Positions 46,630-59,243 of a DNA stretch of 64,000 bases are shown here, piece after piece. The stretch's first letter is position 1. Each line of letters begins with the position of its first letter. Under the pieces are notes generated by a model. It did no database searches. It was not told where the DNA came from and saw nothing but the letters and a program-made list of their open reading frames with translations. Source of the DNA: Pteria penguin (Eukaryota; Mollusca; Bivalvia; Pterioida; Pteriidae); NCBI GenBank assembly GCA_035048485.1, contig CM068593.1:4659151-4723150 (forward strand), given 5' to 3'. The position numbers and the translations under genes are program-made.

Positions 46630-48297
46630 ACTTACACACACCTACGTGTGCCACATGTTCTATAAGGGCTTCCTATACCCCTGACCATACGACCAGTATA
46701 AAGGCTTCCTATACCCCTGACCCTACGACCAGTATAAAGGCTTCCTATACCCCTGACCATACCACCAGTATAAAGGCTTCCTATACCCCTGACCCTACGA
46801 CCAGTATAAAGGCTTCCTATACCCCTGACCATACGACCAGTATAAAGGCTTCCTATACCCCTGATCATACAACCAGTATAAAGGCTTCCTACACCCCTGA
46901 CCATACGACCAGTATAAAGGCTTCCTATACCCCTGACCATACGACCAGTATAAAGGCTTCCTATACCCCTGACCATACCATCAGTATAAAGGCTTCCTAT
47001 ACCCCTGACCCTACGACCAGTATAAAGGCTTCCTATACCCCTGACCATACCACCAGTATAAAGGCTTCCTATACCCCTGACCATACCACCAGTATAAAGG
47101 CTTCCTATACCCCTGACCATACGACCACTGACCATACGACCAGTATAAAGGCTTCCTATACCCCTGACCATACCACCAGTATAAAGGCTTCCTATACCCC
47201 TGACCATAAGGCTTCCTATACCCCTGACCATATCACCAGTATAAAGGCTTCCTATACCCCTGATCATACCACCAGTATAAAGGCTTCCTATACCCCTGAC
47301 CATACGACCAGTATAAAGGCTTCCTATACCCCTGACCACACCACCAGTATAAAAGCTTCCTATACCCCTGACCATACGACCAGTATAAAAGCTTCCTATA
47401 CCCCTGACCATACCACCAGTATAAAGGCTTCCTATACCCCTGACCTTACGACCAGTATAAAGGCTTCCTATACCCCTGACCATACCACCAGTATAAAGGC
47501 TTCCTATACCCCTGATCATACCACCAGTATAAAGGCTTCCTATACCCTGACCCTACGACCAGTATAAAGGCTTCCTATACCCCTGACCATACGACCAGTA
47601 TAAAGGCTTCCTATACCCCTGATCATACCACCAGTATAAAGGCTTCCTATACCCCTGACCATACGACCAGTATAAAGGCTTCCTATACCCCTGATCATAC
47701 CACCAGTATAAAGGCTTCCTATACCCCTGACCATACGACCAATATAAAGGCTTCCTATACCCCTGACCATACCACCAGTATAAAGGCTTCCTATACCCCT
47801 GACCATACGACCAGTATAAAGGCTTCCTATACCCCTGACCATACAACCACTATAAAGGCTTCCTATACCCCTGACCATACGACCAGTATAAAGGCTTCCT
47901 ATACCCCTGACCATACCATCAGTATAAAGGCTTCCTATACCCCTGACCATACGACCAGTAAAAAGGCTTCCTATACTCCTGACCATACGACCAGTATAAA
48001 GGCTTCCTATACCCCTGACCATACGACGAGTATAAAGGCTTCCTATACCCCTGACCATACGGCCAGTATGAAGGCTTCCTACCCCCTGACCATACGACTA
48101 GTATAAAGGCTTCCTATACCCCTGACCATACGACTAGTATAAAGGCTTCCTATACCTCTGACCATACGACCAGTATAAAGGCTTCCTATACCCCTGACCA
48201 TACCAACAGTATAAAGGCTTCCTATACCCCTGACCATACGACCAGTATAAAGGCTTCCTATACCCCTGAACATACGACCAGTATAAAGGCTTCCTAT
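46630..48297. repeat. 36-bp minisatellite
   Basis: About 46 copies of a 36-bp unit containing GGCTTCCTATACCCCTGACC followed by atacgaccagtataaa. Two partial units occur near 47,120 and 47,205. Minus-strand frames read GIGSLYTGRMVR repeatedly, with breaks where a c is lost (about 47,547 and 48,083). Confidence 0.96.
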
Positions 48298-49252
48298 ACT
48301 TCTGATTATGGCAGAATATCTAGTTTTACTGCTGATCATGACAGAATGTCTAGCTTTACTGCTGATCATGGCAGAATGTCTAGCTTTACTGCTGATCATG
48401 GCAGAATGTCTAACTTTATTGCTGATCATGGCAGAATGCCTAGCATTACGGCTGATCATGGCAGAATGTCTAGAAATACTGCTGATCATGGCAGAATGTA
48501 TAGCTATACTGCTGATCATGGCAGAATGTCTAGTTTTACTGCTGATCATGGCAGAATGTCTAGTTTTACTGCTGATCATTGCATAATATCTAGCTATACT
48601 GCTGATCATGGCAGAATGTATAGCTATACCACTGATCATGGCAGAATGTCTTGCATTACTGCTGATCATGGCGGAATGTCTAGCTTTACTGCTGATCATG
48701 GCAGAAGGTCTAACTATATTGCTGATCATGGCAGAATGTCTAGCATTACTGCTGATCATGGCAGAATGTCTAGAAATACTGCTGACCATGTCAGAATGTA
48801 TAGCTTTACTGCTGATCATGGCAGAATGTCTAGTTTTACTGCTGATCATGGCAGAATGTCTAGTTTTACTGCTGATCATGGCAGAATGTCTAGCTATACT
48901 GCTGATCATGGCAGAATGTCTAGCATTACTGCTGATCATGGCAGAACGTCTAGCTATACTGCTGATCATGGCAGACTGTCTAACTATACTGCTGATCATG
49001 GCATAATGTCTAGCATTACTGATGATCATGGCAGAACGTCTAGCTATACTGCTGATCATGGCAGACTGTCTAACTATACTGCTGATCATGGCAGACTGTC
49101 TAGCTATACTGCTGATCATGGCAGAATGTCTAGCTATACTGCTGATCATGGTATAATGACTAGCTTTACTGCTGATCATGGCGGAATGTCTAGCTATACT
49201 GCTGATCATGGTATAATGACTAGCTTTACTGCTGATCATGGCGGAATGTCTA
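48298..49252. repeat. 30-bp minisatellite directly abutting the 36-bp array
   Basis: About 32 copies of a 30-bp unit containing GCTGATCATGGCAGAATGTC followed by tagctttact. The boundary with the 36-bp array is abrupt, with no spacer. A minus frame of 386 codons crosses the junction purely because both units lack stops in register. Higher-order repetition is visible: blocks of variants (cattact, aaatact, tatact) recur about every 10-12 units. Confidence 0.96.
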
Positions 49253-49944
49253 GATGCTGTGATTTAATAAGTATTTTTATTATGGCGCAAACAAATATTA
49301 GCGCAAAATGTTGAACCTCTGTAGAAGATAAGCGTAGTCATACCATACAGTAGCGCAATCTGAAACGGATTTTCTTTATCAGCATATTCATTGATTAGCG
49401 CACAAAGGACATGACGTGCTCTGCGGACTGATTCCCGCCAAGATAAATACTTACATGTTACCTAATGAATATCGAGGTTTTGAAAATATCTCCCTATGTA
49501 AATGATATTGACTATTGAGTCCTTTCGTTATACGAAGTTATTTCCCATTTGAGCAAGTATCTGAAATCAAATCACTGTGACGTTATATGATTTCTTGATC
49601 ATTTCCCGTAATTTAAAGACGTCTTCCAAAGAACTTGTTGACGCCACAATTGTTTTGACGTAAATTCCTGCTCAAAGGAAATCAGGAAAATGACACAAAA
49701 ATGTGTGAAAAAAAAGAAAGATTTCGTCGGTAATTGCCTGTTCTGATATGTCTTATTGAGTGTTGAAAAACACTTAAATTAAAAGACACTTTACTTAAGC
49801 GGGTTTGGACCACTAGCTCTCGGCAGAACTGGTCTATATCATAACTGAAAAAAAAAGATCACGATAAATCGAGAAAACAGATTTTTCACATGACACTTTC
49901 AAATCGTCAAATGACGTAAAAAATAAGTAACAACACTTCTCAAG
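49253..49944. other. Unassigned sequence
   Basis: No feature recognised. Confidence 0.4.
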
Positions 49945-50575
49945 TTACCCTACTAGATCACTGTGATGCATTGGAGCAGCCAGTATAAAGAAAAGGTTTG
50001 TCAAAGAAAGGTTCTGTCTTAGGCATGTTTTGTGCGACCCTGAATCCACCTCTTGACAAATCTGGTTAAAACAGTAGTATTTGTAGTGGACCTTGAGTAC
50101 TTCATACCTATCAAGTTTCATCAAAATCTCTTCATTTGTTCTAAAGAAGTTCATCAAAGCATATTAGAAACTAATAGTATTTTCCCAACCCCACCAAATG
50201 CAGTGAGGGGTCTTTTAAAACGGGGAAAAACGACTCGTCGAAAATTCTTTTTCCAATTTGAATGCACAGAACAAACTTGAATTTTACATCCTTATAGAGC
50301 ATTTAGATACGATTAGAATTTTAATCCATTCGTCACTTCTAAAGAAGATGTTCAAAGAAAGGCATCCTCTTAGGAATTCGAATAGTTTGGTCTATGGTGG
50401 TGCCACCTGTCGACAGATCTGAATAAAAACACAAACGTTGTAGTCAACTAGTACTACAAGTAATCCACGTTCTGTCCGTGGTTTAGGAGAAAAAGTCGAA
50501 AATATGAAAAGTTTACGACGATGGATGGACGACGGACGAAGCGCTATGACAAAAACTTATTTGAGCCTTTTGTTT
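49945..50575. repeat. Possible decayed dispersed repeat
   Basis: Two internally similar halves (aaagaaaggttctgtcttagg near 50,003 and aaagaaaggcatcctcttagg near 50,352), ending in ggatggacgacggacgaagc. To my knowledge this type of ending is common in mollusc dispersed repeats. No coding frame is supported. Confidence 0.4.
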
Positions 50576-51206
50576 ATATGAATTTAACAAAATCAGTGAT
50601 TGTTTTACTTACATGTAGTTACCTGACATATAACAATAATGGAAGTATGATGATTTTATATCCTGAACAATGATTACCAGAATGGAATTAAACGGATCAT
50701 ATTCAGTCCAACTTTCAGATATCAATTTCGGCCATTTAGATAAACACTATCAAATATACACTCAAAAAGCTTAGACAGCTGACATTAAAATTAGCATAAG
50801 GCTCAGCTTATTATTTCGGGAAATGCTCATTTTAAAACTGATTGGATAAAACACATGAATGTCTATTTATTTTACACACATATTTATTATAAACATAAAA
50901 AACGCACGTCATTTAGTGGGGGTTCATTGATGTGATCCAGACAAGTGACATTGCTCGGGGTTATGAAATTACCCCTCGGGATTTATCATCAGTTTTAAGT
51001 GAATTCTTTTTTTTTCCGATTTGGAGAGTCAGACATTATGTAAAACTCAAAACGAGGGCGAACAGCTAAAAATAACCCATTACACAGCGAGATGTGTAAA
51101 ACTATACCAGTCGGAAATCCAACGCTTTATCACAACGTCATACAATGTACGTGAAGTTTATATGACATATGTCGTATTTGGATATATATTCCCTTTACCT
51201 TATATT
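50576..51206. other. Unassigned sequence
   Basis: No feature recognised. A plus-strand frame at 51,021-51,371 has a hydrophobic stretch but runs through the direct repeat below and is not called. Confidence 0.35.
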
Positions 51207-51672
51207 GATCCAAGATCCATAGTACTCCCAGGTGCTTCACTGATTCTATTTGTGCTTTATGTGTTTATTTCCCTTTCAGTGATTGTATTCTTTCAGAGGA
51301 TCCGCCTGCGTTTACGTCGGGTAAATTCCTTCACTTTCCGCGGTCGTGTTGTCATGCATGCGATTAGCTAATGATTGGCTATTAAAGCTCTATTTTGTGG
51401 AGCTCGGGTAGCTCAGTCGGTTAGAGGGTCGGATGCATGACAGCTAGGTGGTTCGATACCATAGGTCTTGGGTTCGAGTCCCAGACGGGGAATGAATATA
51501 AGTGAAATATAGGGTGCCTTGTTAGCTGTAGTGTCTTTGTGCTTTATATGTTTGTCTAATTTGTCTTTATTTTCTACAGGTATTTCTTCGGAGATCCAAG
51601 GTCCGTAGTACTCTCCTCTCAGGTGTTTCACTGATTCTATTTATGCTTTATAAGTTTATTTCTCTTTCAGTG
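51207..51672 (+). repeat. 75-bp direct repeats flanking a tRNA-like segment
   Basis: A segment with gatccaagatccatagtact, cactgattctatttgtgctt and atttccctttcagtg (51,207-51,281) is repeated with about 85% identity at 51,594-51,672. Between them lies a tRNA-like sequence. The second copy runs directly into the 28-bp array at 51,672. Confidence 0.8.
51403..51493 (+). mobile_element. tRNA-derived sequence, probable SINE head
   Basis: A near-consensus A box (TAGCTCAGTCGG at about 51,411) and a perfect B box (GGTTCGAGTCC at about 51,472) are spaced like a tRNA with a long variable arm. The acceptor ends (gctcggg and acgggga) do not pair convincingly, so a functional tRNA is unlikely. It differs from both SINE heads elsewhere in the window. 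Confidence 0.6.
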
Positions 51673-52265
51673 CTTTTGTGTCTATGGTGTTATAACAATG
51701 CTTTTGTGTCTATGGTATTATAACAGTACTTTTGTGTCTATGGTGTTATAACAATGCTTTTGTGTCTATGGTATTATAACAATGCTTTTGTGTCTATGGT
51801 ATTATAACAATGCTTTTGTGTCTATGGTGTTATAATAGTGTTCATGTGTCTATGGTATTATAACAATGCTTTTGTGTCTATGGTATTATAACAATGCTTT
51901 TGTGTCTATGGTGTTATAACAGTGCTTATATGTCTATGGTATTATAACAATGCTTTTGTGTCTATGGTGTTATAACAATGCTTTTGTGTCTATGGTGTTA
52001 TAACAGTGCTTTTGTGTCTATGGTGTTATAACAATGCTTTTGTGTCTATGGTGTTATAACAATGCTTTTGTGTCTATGGTGTTATAACAGTGCTTTTGTG
52101 TCTATGGTGTTATAACAATGCTTTTGTGTCTATGGTGTTATAACAATGCTTTTGTGTCTATGGTGTTATAACAATGCTTTTGTGTCTATGGTGTTATAAC
52201 AATGCTTTTGTGTCTATGGTGTTATAACAATGCTTTTGTGTCTATGGTGTTATAACAATGCTTAC
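51673..52265. repeat. 28-bp minisatellite
   Basis: About 21 copies of TGCTTTTGTGTCTATGGTGT followed by tataacaa, with very low divergence in the right half. Confidence 0.95.
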
Positions 52266-55200
52266 GGTTTAAAGGTGTTGTAACATATAATATCCGTGGG
52301 ACCGGGTTTACAGATATTTCCCTATATTCTAAATCCGACATTTTTTCTTACATTTTTGTTAGGTCTTTATACGTTCAAAAATGTTTTAACCCCTACAAAA
52401 CGTTAATTATAGAATATCATGAACTAAATATATTCTTCATTATTTTATGTCATGTGCTTAAGGTCTGCGAATTCCTGTCCTTGGCGATATCAATACAATC
52501 GAATATAAGGCAAGGACCTGACATAAAAGTATATATAAACTACGAACTCTTCCGTGTAAAGTCAGCTAGTCAAGCCCTTCGTGTAGGAACTAAATTTATG
52601 CTAGCCTATTGCAATCAACTTAATATTTTACTATTAAATAAAACATATAATTCTAAAAATAAATCATAGAACAGTTATCTGTCATTCATTTTCCAATATA
52701 TATCTAATATATATTACTTTATGTTGTCGAGAGTCGTAAATAAAATGCAAGAACATTATAACAATATTTTCATGCTAGTTATATATTTGTATATTTTACT
52801 GAGAATAAATATGACATTGAATTGCAACCCGACGGAAGCTTGTAGAAAAACAAAGTAAGTGATATTAGAAGTCTGGGATACTTAATGTAATGCATGTAGT
52901 GTTGCTGGAGGAATTTTGACATTTAAAGGCATTGACATAGATTGAACATAGTTTCTTTTCTTGACCTTTTACGGAAAACTCCATCAATTTACTAGTAAGT
53001 GATATTTATAAAAAGCAAACGTTTAAATTTTATCGACCAATATGAACTGCGATTGCGATATCTTCTACAAGCCCGGTTGACGTATTGTTTCCTAACAACC
53101 TCCAATCCGAAATGTCGACGCCATTTCTAGATGAGTAATTGTGGACGAGGTTAGATTATTGACGCCATTGTTAGCGTGATTGACAACGAGATCTAACTAT
53201 TCCCACAGGCACAGCTAAGGTGAGAATTATAATTATCGATATCTTCATTCACATAACGTATTCTCATCAATGAAATTTCCATGAATGAATCAGGAACGCA
53301 TTCATTTTCTCATGCGGACAATTATGTCTGGGAATTATATAACTGCAGTTTAACTTTTTGTTCTATTAATTTCCTTTTTTATTCACGTCTTTTTATTTGT
53401 AGTAATTCTCAATGGAAAGAAGAAAAAAAAAGAAAGAAAGAAAAAAGAAAGAAAGAAATTGCGAATTATTCTTGATAGATAATATCTTTTATAACACCAC
53501 ACAAAGGACGTTAAACATGACACTCCCACAGTTCATTTGCACAGAAATTTAATTCTTCCATATGAGCATTGTTTGATAGGGGTTTCCATAGAATTGTACA
53601 ACTGACCATACAGTTTCCTCCCTTGTTTTATGTACCAGGCACATAGTCCCCCAAAGCATTAATGTTTACATCTTTTTCATTTTATTTACCAGTGTTGTCA
53701 TGGTATTTATAGTGATTTAAACATGTCCTCTGATAGAAAAGAGTTTGAAAAAAAATATTAAAATGATATTAAAGTGTTTTGGTGCATGTCTGAGCGTGTC
53801 ATGAGACTGAAATGTTGTCGCATGAATACACAACTGCAAGATTTGAGAGTGAGGCCATAGGGGTCAAAGTGTATATTGATAGATATTTGAGTCTGACGTG
53901 CAATTTTTTTCTGCAATAGATGAAATGACAGCTCTTATGTAGTATAACAACGTACATAAAGTTCAGATAAATTAAGCGGTGGGATTTTTGCAATGATTTT
54001 TTAATTTACAACAGAAAAAAACCCTGTAGTCTATGGTCAGTTCTGTAATTGGTTATCAACATACGAATTATACCCAAGTTCTCTTTCAAGGTGTGAACTA
54101 TTTGTTCATTCCGTGTTCATAATTAACAATAAAATCTTCAACTTTCGAGTATACTCATTAACAGAAGAAAAAGAAGAAGAAGAAGAAGAGATCTTAAAGT
54201 CTCGTGTCCTTGTTGGCATATTTCTTTTATGATTGAAAACGAAAGTAGCATGACGTAATCGCACGCTAACCTAAGTGAGTTGTTATTTCAAGTTCTATAA
54301 TCATTATACTGATTTCAATACCATATACCATATACAACCATGAATTGTTCTGGCGTAATGTCGGAACTGCTTCTTCTATGTAATAAGACCTGCGTAGAGA
54401 TCTCGAATGTATAATATTAGAATTTTTTTTAAATGCTTAAGTTTTAGCGTGACCTACATAATAATTTGAACTCTAAATCTAGTAAACAGTTGTTCTGCGT
54501 CTGAATTGTTTTCACTGTGGACAGACAGAATACCGAATTAGGACGGTCAATTGGGTAAAAAAAAACGGTACTCAATTGGTGTGGTCAACTATGGATACAA
54601 GTAAAATAAGAGATACCGATGTAGCAAGAATGTCCAGAGAGGTATAACCGCGGACAGCATACATTTTGTCTTAATATTCTAAGTTTTAATAAAATTCCAT
54701 AATCAATCTGTATATATAGAAATCTGAAATTTTGATATCGTTTACGTCTTTATACACCAAATATTATGAATCTAGGCTGGAAATAAAGCATATATGTCAT
54801 CGAGATACAGAATAAACGGGATTGGAATACAAAATTCCCCCAAAGTTTTTAAAAGGAAATGACAAAAATTAATTCTATGTATCAACTGTATTAGTAAATG
54901 TAAATTGTTTAGGTACGGCGTTTTAACAGATGTCAACTAAAACGATTTCACTCATTTTTAAGCAATATCACTTTGATTAATGAACTGGATCGGACAACAG
55001 TCTGAATCAACTTAAGCTATCTCCGTCAAGGTATATTAATATAATATATTATATTGATGATTATGAGCAGTTATTAATTGTACAGAGTACATATATTTTA
55101 TTATAAGTATCAGAATGAGATATCTGAAGGAATGAAGACTTTATATATTAAAATAATATAGAATAATATAGATTATTAATTGTGTATAGGAATGAAGACA

Positions 55201-55872
55201 TTACATACTATAATAATATAGAATAATATAGACTATTAACTGCATATTGTGATATATTTGCGCCCGAGGTCTTTGCCAGGCAGCGGACCGAGCTTGTGAG
55301 GGCAAAACTATATCACAATATATACAGGCAGTAACCTTTTTATTATATATCATTCCTTCATTATGAAGTAAATAGTAATGAAATCATAACTTTTTTAATT
55401 CTAGAAAACATTTTATCCCTTTTAATTAAATTCAACACAGCAAAGGGCGTACGTCACGCTGAGTCACGGTATTCGATATTTACCATTTTGAATCTATGTT
55501 AAGTATATGGAAAACGAAAGTATGGTATTTTATAATAGTACGTATATTGGGTCGAAACACCATACATAATATATAATATAGAAATTATGAACATGTCTAA
55601 AACAGATAAAGAATTTTCAGATTTTCAGTTACAATTCAGCACCAAGCATTCTAATTGGATCTGATGTCGGTGTATTTGCATTATTTTATAAACTGATGAC
55701 CCGTACCGGACAATCTGTCTATTGTTTACACAGACTGTGTAATGACACAATACCTGTTTTTAGGAATAACAATCTGTCTACAAATTGACATCAAAAGCTC
55801 GATGAAGTTGTCTAGAAATAAAGTGACATCACTCAGATGTGTCAACGTGTACGATGCCAGATGTAGGCGTGA
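52266..55872. other. Unassigned sequence, longest repeat-poor stretch
   Basis: About 3.6 kb of AT-rich DNA. Only simple repeats are seen: A/G-rich aaag units at 53,422-53,460 and gaa units at 54,163-54,190. A segment with atatagaataatatagatta is duplicated at about 55,135-55,250. Open frames are short and without signatures. I see no supported exon. Confidence 0.45.
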
Positions 55873-55883
55873 CTGTTATGTAT

Positions 55884-56152
55884 AAAACCGGCGTGGCCTA
55901 TTGGTATCGCGCCGGACTCCAGATCGGGAGACCGAGGTTCGAGTCCCGCTCTGGTCATGTCCTGTCTTTCGAATGAGACAGTAAAAACCTAGGTCCCGTG
56001 TCGTGGTATGTATGGCACGTTAAAGATCCCTCACTGCTTCGGGTGGGTCCGTTGCAAAGGTCAAAACTTGTATGCCCCGCATCAGGCATATGCCGTCACC
56101 ATATACATGAAATATTCGTGGTGTGACGTAAAACAAAAATCAATCAATCAAT
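55884..56152 (+). mobile_element. tRNA-derived SINE, head type A, full length
   Basis: Head: aaccggcgtggcctattggt and a perfect B box GGTTCGAGTCC; body: ctgtctttcgaatgagacag and gatccctcactgcttcgggt; 3' part: atatgccgtcaccatataca and gaaatattcgtggtgtgacg; tail (caat)n. Target duplication CTGTTATGTAT (55,873-55,883 and 56,153-56,163) is exact over 11 bp. The tRNA part would carry the internal RNA polymerase III promoter. Confidence 0.95.
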
Positions 56153-56163
56153 CTGTTATGTAT

Positions 56164-57119
56164 TTATACTTACACCTTATCATGATTTATATTGAATTAC
56201 CCGAGTACAATTTACATAAAAATACATGTTTTTGGTAAACTATATCTACTCACATAAGTGAACTTACTTATAAGTGCAAAATAGTCATGGGAATATAACT
56301 GGGGGGAAAAGGGGAGGAGGAGTGCTGATATTACTGGGGGAAGGGGGCAGTGCAGATTTTACTGGGGAGTGCTGATTTTACTGAAGGTTTGTACAACTTG
56401 TGATTTCAATCGATTTGATGATGATGCGTAGCTTGAAGCCTAGATCACTTTAATGCCACATAGATAATACTATCCAAGAATAACTTTTGAAATATGTAAC
56501 TTGTGAGAAATTTAGTGATACCGTCTGAAAAACCAACAAGTTACATAATCTGTTAAGATAGAGATGATAATTCGTGACGTTTATGTGTTATGCTTATTTT
56601 GATAACCGTGACAGTTTGGTAGATAATCTCTTATCGGAGAGAGTGATAGCCTCATAAAATAGCTGGATCACGTGACTCTTCAATCTTCAATCTTTAATCT
56701 GAGATTGTTGATTTATGTCATACCGAGTTAATTCCATTATTTAATGACCAAGACTGTAGGAGGCACGTGCCCCCGCTGCCCCCCCCCCCCCCCTCTTCAG
56801 ACGTGATTGTGTCCCCTTTTTTAGAGTAATATTTAAAGTTTAAATAAACTTAAATAAGACATTCTAAGCGAAATAAATCTATTTTCTTTTATATTTTTAA
56901 TGTCTGATATCTAATCCGTAAATACAAAATTACGGATAAGGTTTTCTGTTTTTATTGGCTGTTGATGTATCCTAACAACATATTGCAACAATAGAAAGTT
57001 TCGCCAACAAAATGTCTTTCAGCTTATGTTTTAGTGTGATGTCATCCATTGTAAGTATTATGTTTTGAATGATATTATACAAGTCCGAGATTATGCAATA
57101 GAGTCGCATTATTATAGTT
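56164..57119. other. Unassigned sequence
   Basis: G-rich imperfect repeats near 56,300-56,385 (ctggggg and gtgctgattttact) and poly-C at about 56,777-56,792. No gene recognised. Confidence 0.4.
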
Positions 57120-57132
57120 TGCTCTTATCTGA

Positions 57133-57410
57133 TTGACTTATTGATTGATTGATTTTTGTTTAACGTCACACCACGAATATTTCACGTAAATAGTGACGGC
57201 ATCTGCCTGATACGGGGCAAACAAATTCTGACTTTGCAACGAACCTACCCGAAGCAGTGAAGAATCTTTAACGTGCCATGCCTACCCAACACGGGACCTC
57301 GGTTTTTACAGTCTCATCCGAAAGACGACACCGGCATGGCCAGAGCGGGACTCGATCCCCGGCCTCCCGATCAGGAATCCAGCGCGATACCACTAGGCCT
57401 CGCCGGCTTC
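57133..57410 (-). mobile_element. tRNA-derived SINE, head type A, full length
   Basis: Minus-strand copy with head agccggcgaggcctagtggt, B box close to consensus (gggatcgagtcccgc), body and 3' part as in the others, and a short (caat)n tail. A perfect 13-bp target duplication, TGCTCTTATCTGA, flanks it (57,120-57,132 and 57,411-57,423). Confidence 0.95.
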
Positions 57411-57428
57411 TGCTCTTATCTGAAAGAT

Positions 57429-57590
57429 ATAAGCAGGTGTAGCCCAGTGGATAAGTTGTTCGGTTTGTGACCAAGAGGTCCGGGTTCGACACCCGTCGGG
57501 GGCACACCGGTGCTCTGTCTTTCGGATGAGACAGTAAAAACCGAGGTCCCGTGTCACAGTAGGCATGGCATGTAAAAGATCCCACTGGGC
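57429..57590 (+). mobile_element. tRNA-derived SINE, head type B, 3'-truncated
   Basis: A tRNA-like head (agcaggtgtagcccagtgga with an A box; B box close to GGTTCGACACC, gggttcgacacccg) is joined to the shared body (ctctgtctttcggatgagac, aaaaccgaggtcccgtgtc, gtaaaagatccc). The sequence stops at gatcccactgg and lacks the 3' part. It lies six bases after the target duplication of the neighbouring SINE, in opposite orientation. Confidence 0.85.
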
Positions 57591-58377
57591 GAAGTCAATG
57601 ACCTTGAGACCTTCACCGTTACCTTTGTGCTAAAAATTGCTTTTGGGACTTTGTTGCCGCCGGGGACATAGTGTTCCACAAACACATCTTGCCCTTTTTT
57701 TTTCGCTTTTCACTTTCGGAAGGTTGTGCCCCCACTTTTCACTGCCGAGCTACGCCACTGATGACGGAAGCTGCTTGATACATTTTCACAGAAAAGCAGT
57801 ATGTAAAAAACGAAGACGTACTCTATCAATGTGGAATGTGGCGTCGGCTTTCCTTTCTCGTCTCCCAGACACAGCAATGCAGAATCGCCGACGGCACTCG
57901 AATCTATGGCCTACTGTCCTGAGACAGGTCGCTACCGACTTAACCGCTCAAATCCTTGTGTGATGTAGTGGTTAATAAGTGCCATTGTATGACATAACAC
58001 ATTCCTCACTAGAACATGTGGATTTATGAAATGAACACGCATGCATATTAACCTTAAAGTGTCGTGTAACATTACCGTTATTATATGTAAATCAATACAT
58101 GTTAAGTACAGTAAGGGTCAGAAGAGTACATGACGGCTGCCGGCTGCAGTATAGTCCCCCCCCCCCCCACCCCCACGTCTCAAAATTGTGAGATTTCCTA
58201 TGGTAGAAAAGGCCGAGAGTTTACTATAAAATAACATTGTGAATATCGGTTTCAGTCAGAAATTACGGCTGTTGAACATAAAGGGACCTGGTCCGAGACT
58301 GGAAAACCATAGCATGAAAAGGATGAATTACGATAATATCTTAGTTTTCTTCTATTGCATAAATTATAAACTTTGTG
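57591..58377. other. Unassigned sequence
   Basis: A plus-strand frame at 57,637-57,963 has no domain signature. Poly-C at 58,157-58,169. Nothing else recognised. Confidence 0.35.
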
Positions 58378-58602
58378 TTAATTGCAAAAATTAAAACTAA
58401 AATCCCTCAATGTTTTTGTAGAATAAAGGTAATTGAGTAAATTAAATTCGGTTGGTTTTAATTCTCCAAGTAAGGTGATGTTCCGCCCATAATCATGTGG
58501 AACAAATACGTTAGAATCGGGTAAAGCTCCAGTTTCATTGTCATGTGATTTCCTATGACTGTCCTCATCAATATTCAAAGAGTAGACGTGGTTATGTTGC
58601 AA
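58378..58602 (-). CDS. Open frame of unknown function, possible terminal exon
   Basis: A 74-codon minus-strand frame of mixed, non-repetitive composition (HNHVYSLNIDEDSHRKSHDN, then VPHDYGRNITLLGELKPTEF). No family is recognised, no signal peptide or membrane segment is visible, and no clear acceptor was found upstream. It could be a last exon or chance. Confidence 0.2.
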   Translation of the reverse strand: MQHNHVYSLNIDEDSHRKSHDNETGALPDSNVFVPHDYGRNITLLGELKPTEFNLLNYLYSTKTLRDFSFNFCN

Positions 58603-58777
58603 ATTTAAAACGGGTATATTTTGTTAATGACAACAACTTTTCGTAACGATACTTTTTACACATCTTAGATAATATGCTACCAATCGATTGCCGTTTGAGA
58701 AGTCCGTTTATATTTTTTATACTTTTCCCGACTTCAATCTGACCATGCTCCTTTTACTATAGTTGACAAAATAATGT

Positions 58778-58781
<4 letters not shown>

Positions 58782-58820
<39 letters not shown>
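58782..58820. repeat. (TC)n microsatellite
   Basis: About 19 tc dinucleotides. Confidence 0.95.
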
Positions 58821-58824
<4 letters not shown>

Positions 58825-58835
58825 CGTCATCTAGG

Positions 58836-59243
58836 TCCATCTCCGTCATCTACTCGTTTGACATGCAGCGGTCCCCTTGGAATTAAATGATCTCCATCAT
58901 CTACTCGTCTGACATGCAGCGGTCCCCTTGGTTGATTCATTGATTGATTTTTGTTTAACATCACACCACGAATATTTCACATATATGGCGACGGCACCTG
59001 CCTGATGCGGGGCATACAAATTTTGACCTTTGCAACGAACCCATCCGAAGCAGTGAGGGATCTTTAACGTGCCATGCATACCACGACACGGGGCCTCGGT
59101 TTTTACTGTCTCATCCGAAAGACATGACACCAGCATGACCAGGGCGGGACTCGAACCCCGAACAGGAGGAGAGCTCAATACCACTGGGCTACGCCGGGTT
59201 GGTCCTCTTGGAAATAAATGATCACAGTCATCTTCTGGTCTGT
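58836..59243. repeat. 57-bp repeat outlier units split by a SINE
   Basis: Two and a half units of the array found at 60,110 (atctactcgtctgacatgca, gcggtccccttggaatta) lie here. A SINE is inserted at 58,932-59,200, after which the interrupted unit resumes (ggtcctcttggaaataaatg). Confidence 0.9.
58932..59200 (-). mobile_element. tRNA-derived SINE, head type A, inserted in repeat unit
   Basis: Minus-strand copy with head acccggcgtagcccagtggt, B box ggttcgagtcccgc, full body and 3' part. Part of the anticodon-arm region is missing (gaacaggaggagagctcaat on plus). Target duplication GGTCC(C/T)CTTGG (58,921-58,931 and 59,201-59,211) flanks it. Confidence 0.93.

Noticed and set aside
46632..49239. 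Minus-strand frames of 172-386 codons (GIGSLYTGRMVR and SSIARHSAMI)
   Set aside because: Translations of 36-bp and 30-bp repeats; one frame even crosses the junction of two unrelated arrays.
51021..51371. Plus-strand 116-codon frame with a hydrophobic helix
   Set aside because: Its C-terminal half lies in the 75-bp direct repeat next to the tRNA-like segment, and no homologous protein is recognised.
51403..51493. Functional tRNA gene
   Set aside because: A and B boxes are good, but the acceptor ends do not pair and the spacing is long; it fits a SINE-type pseudo-tRNA better.
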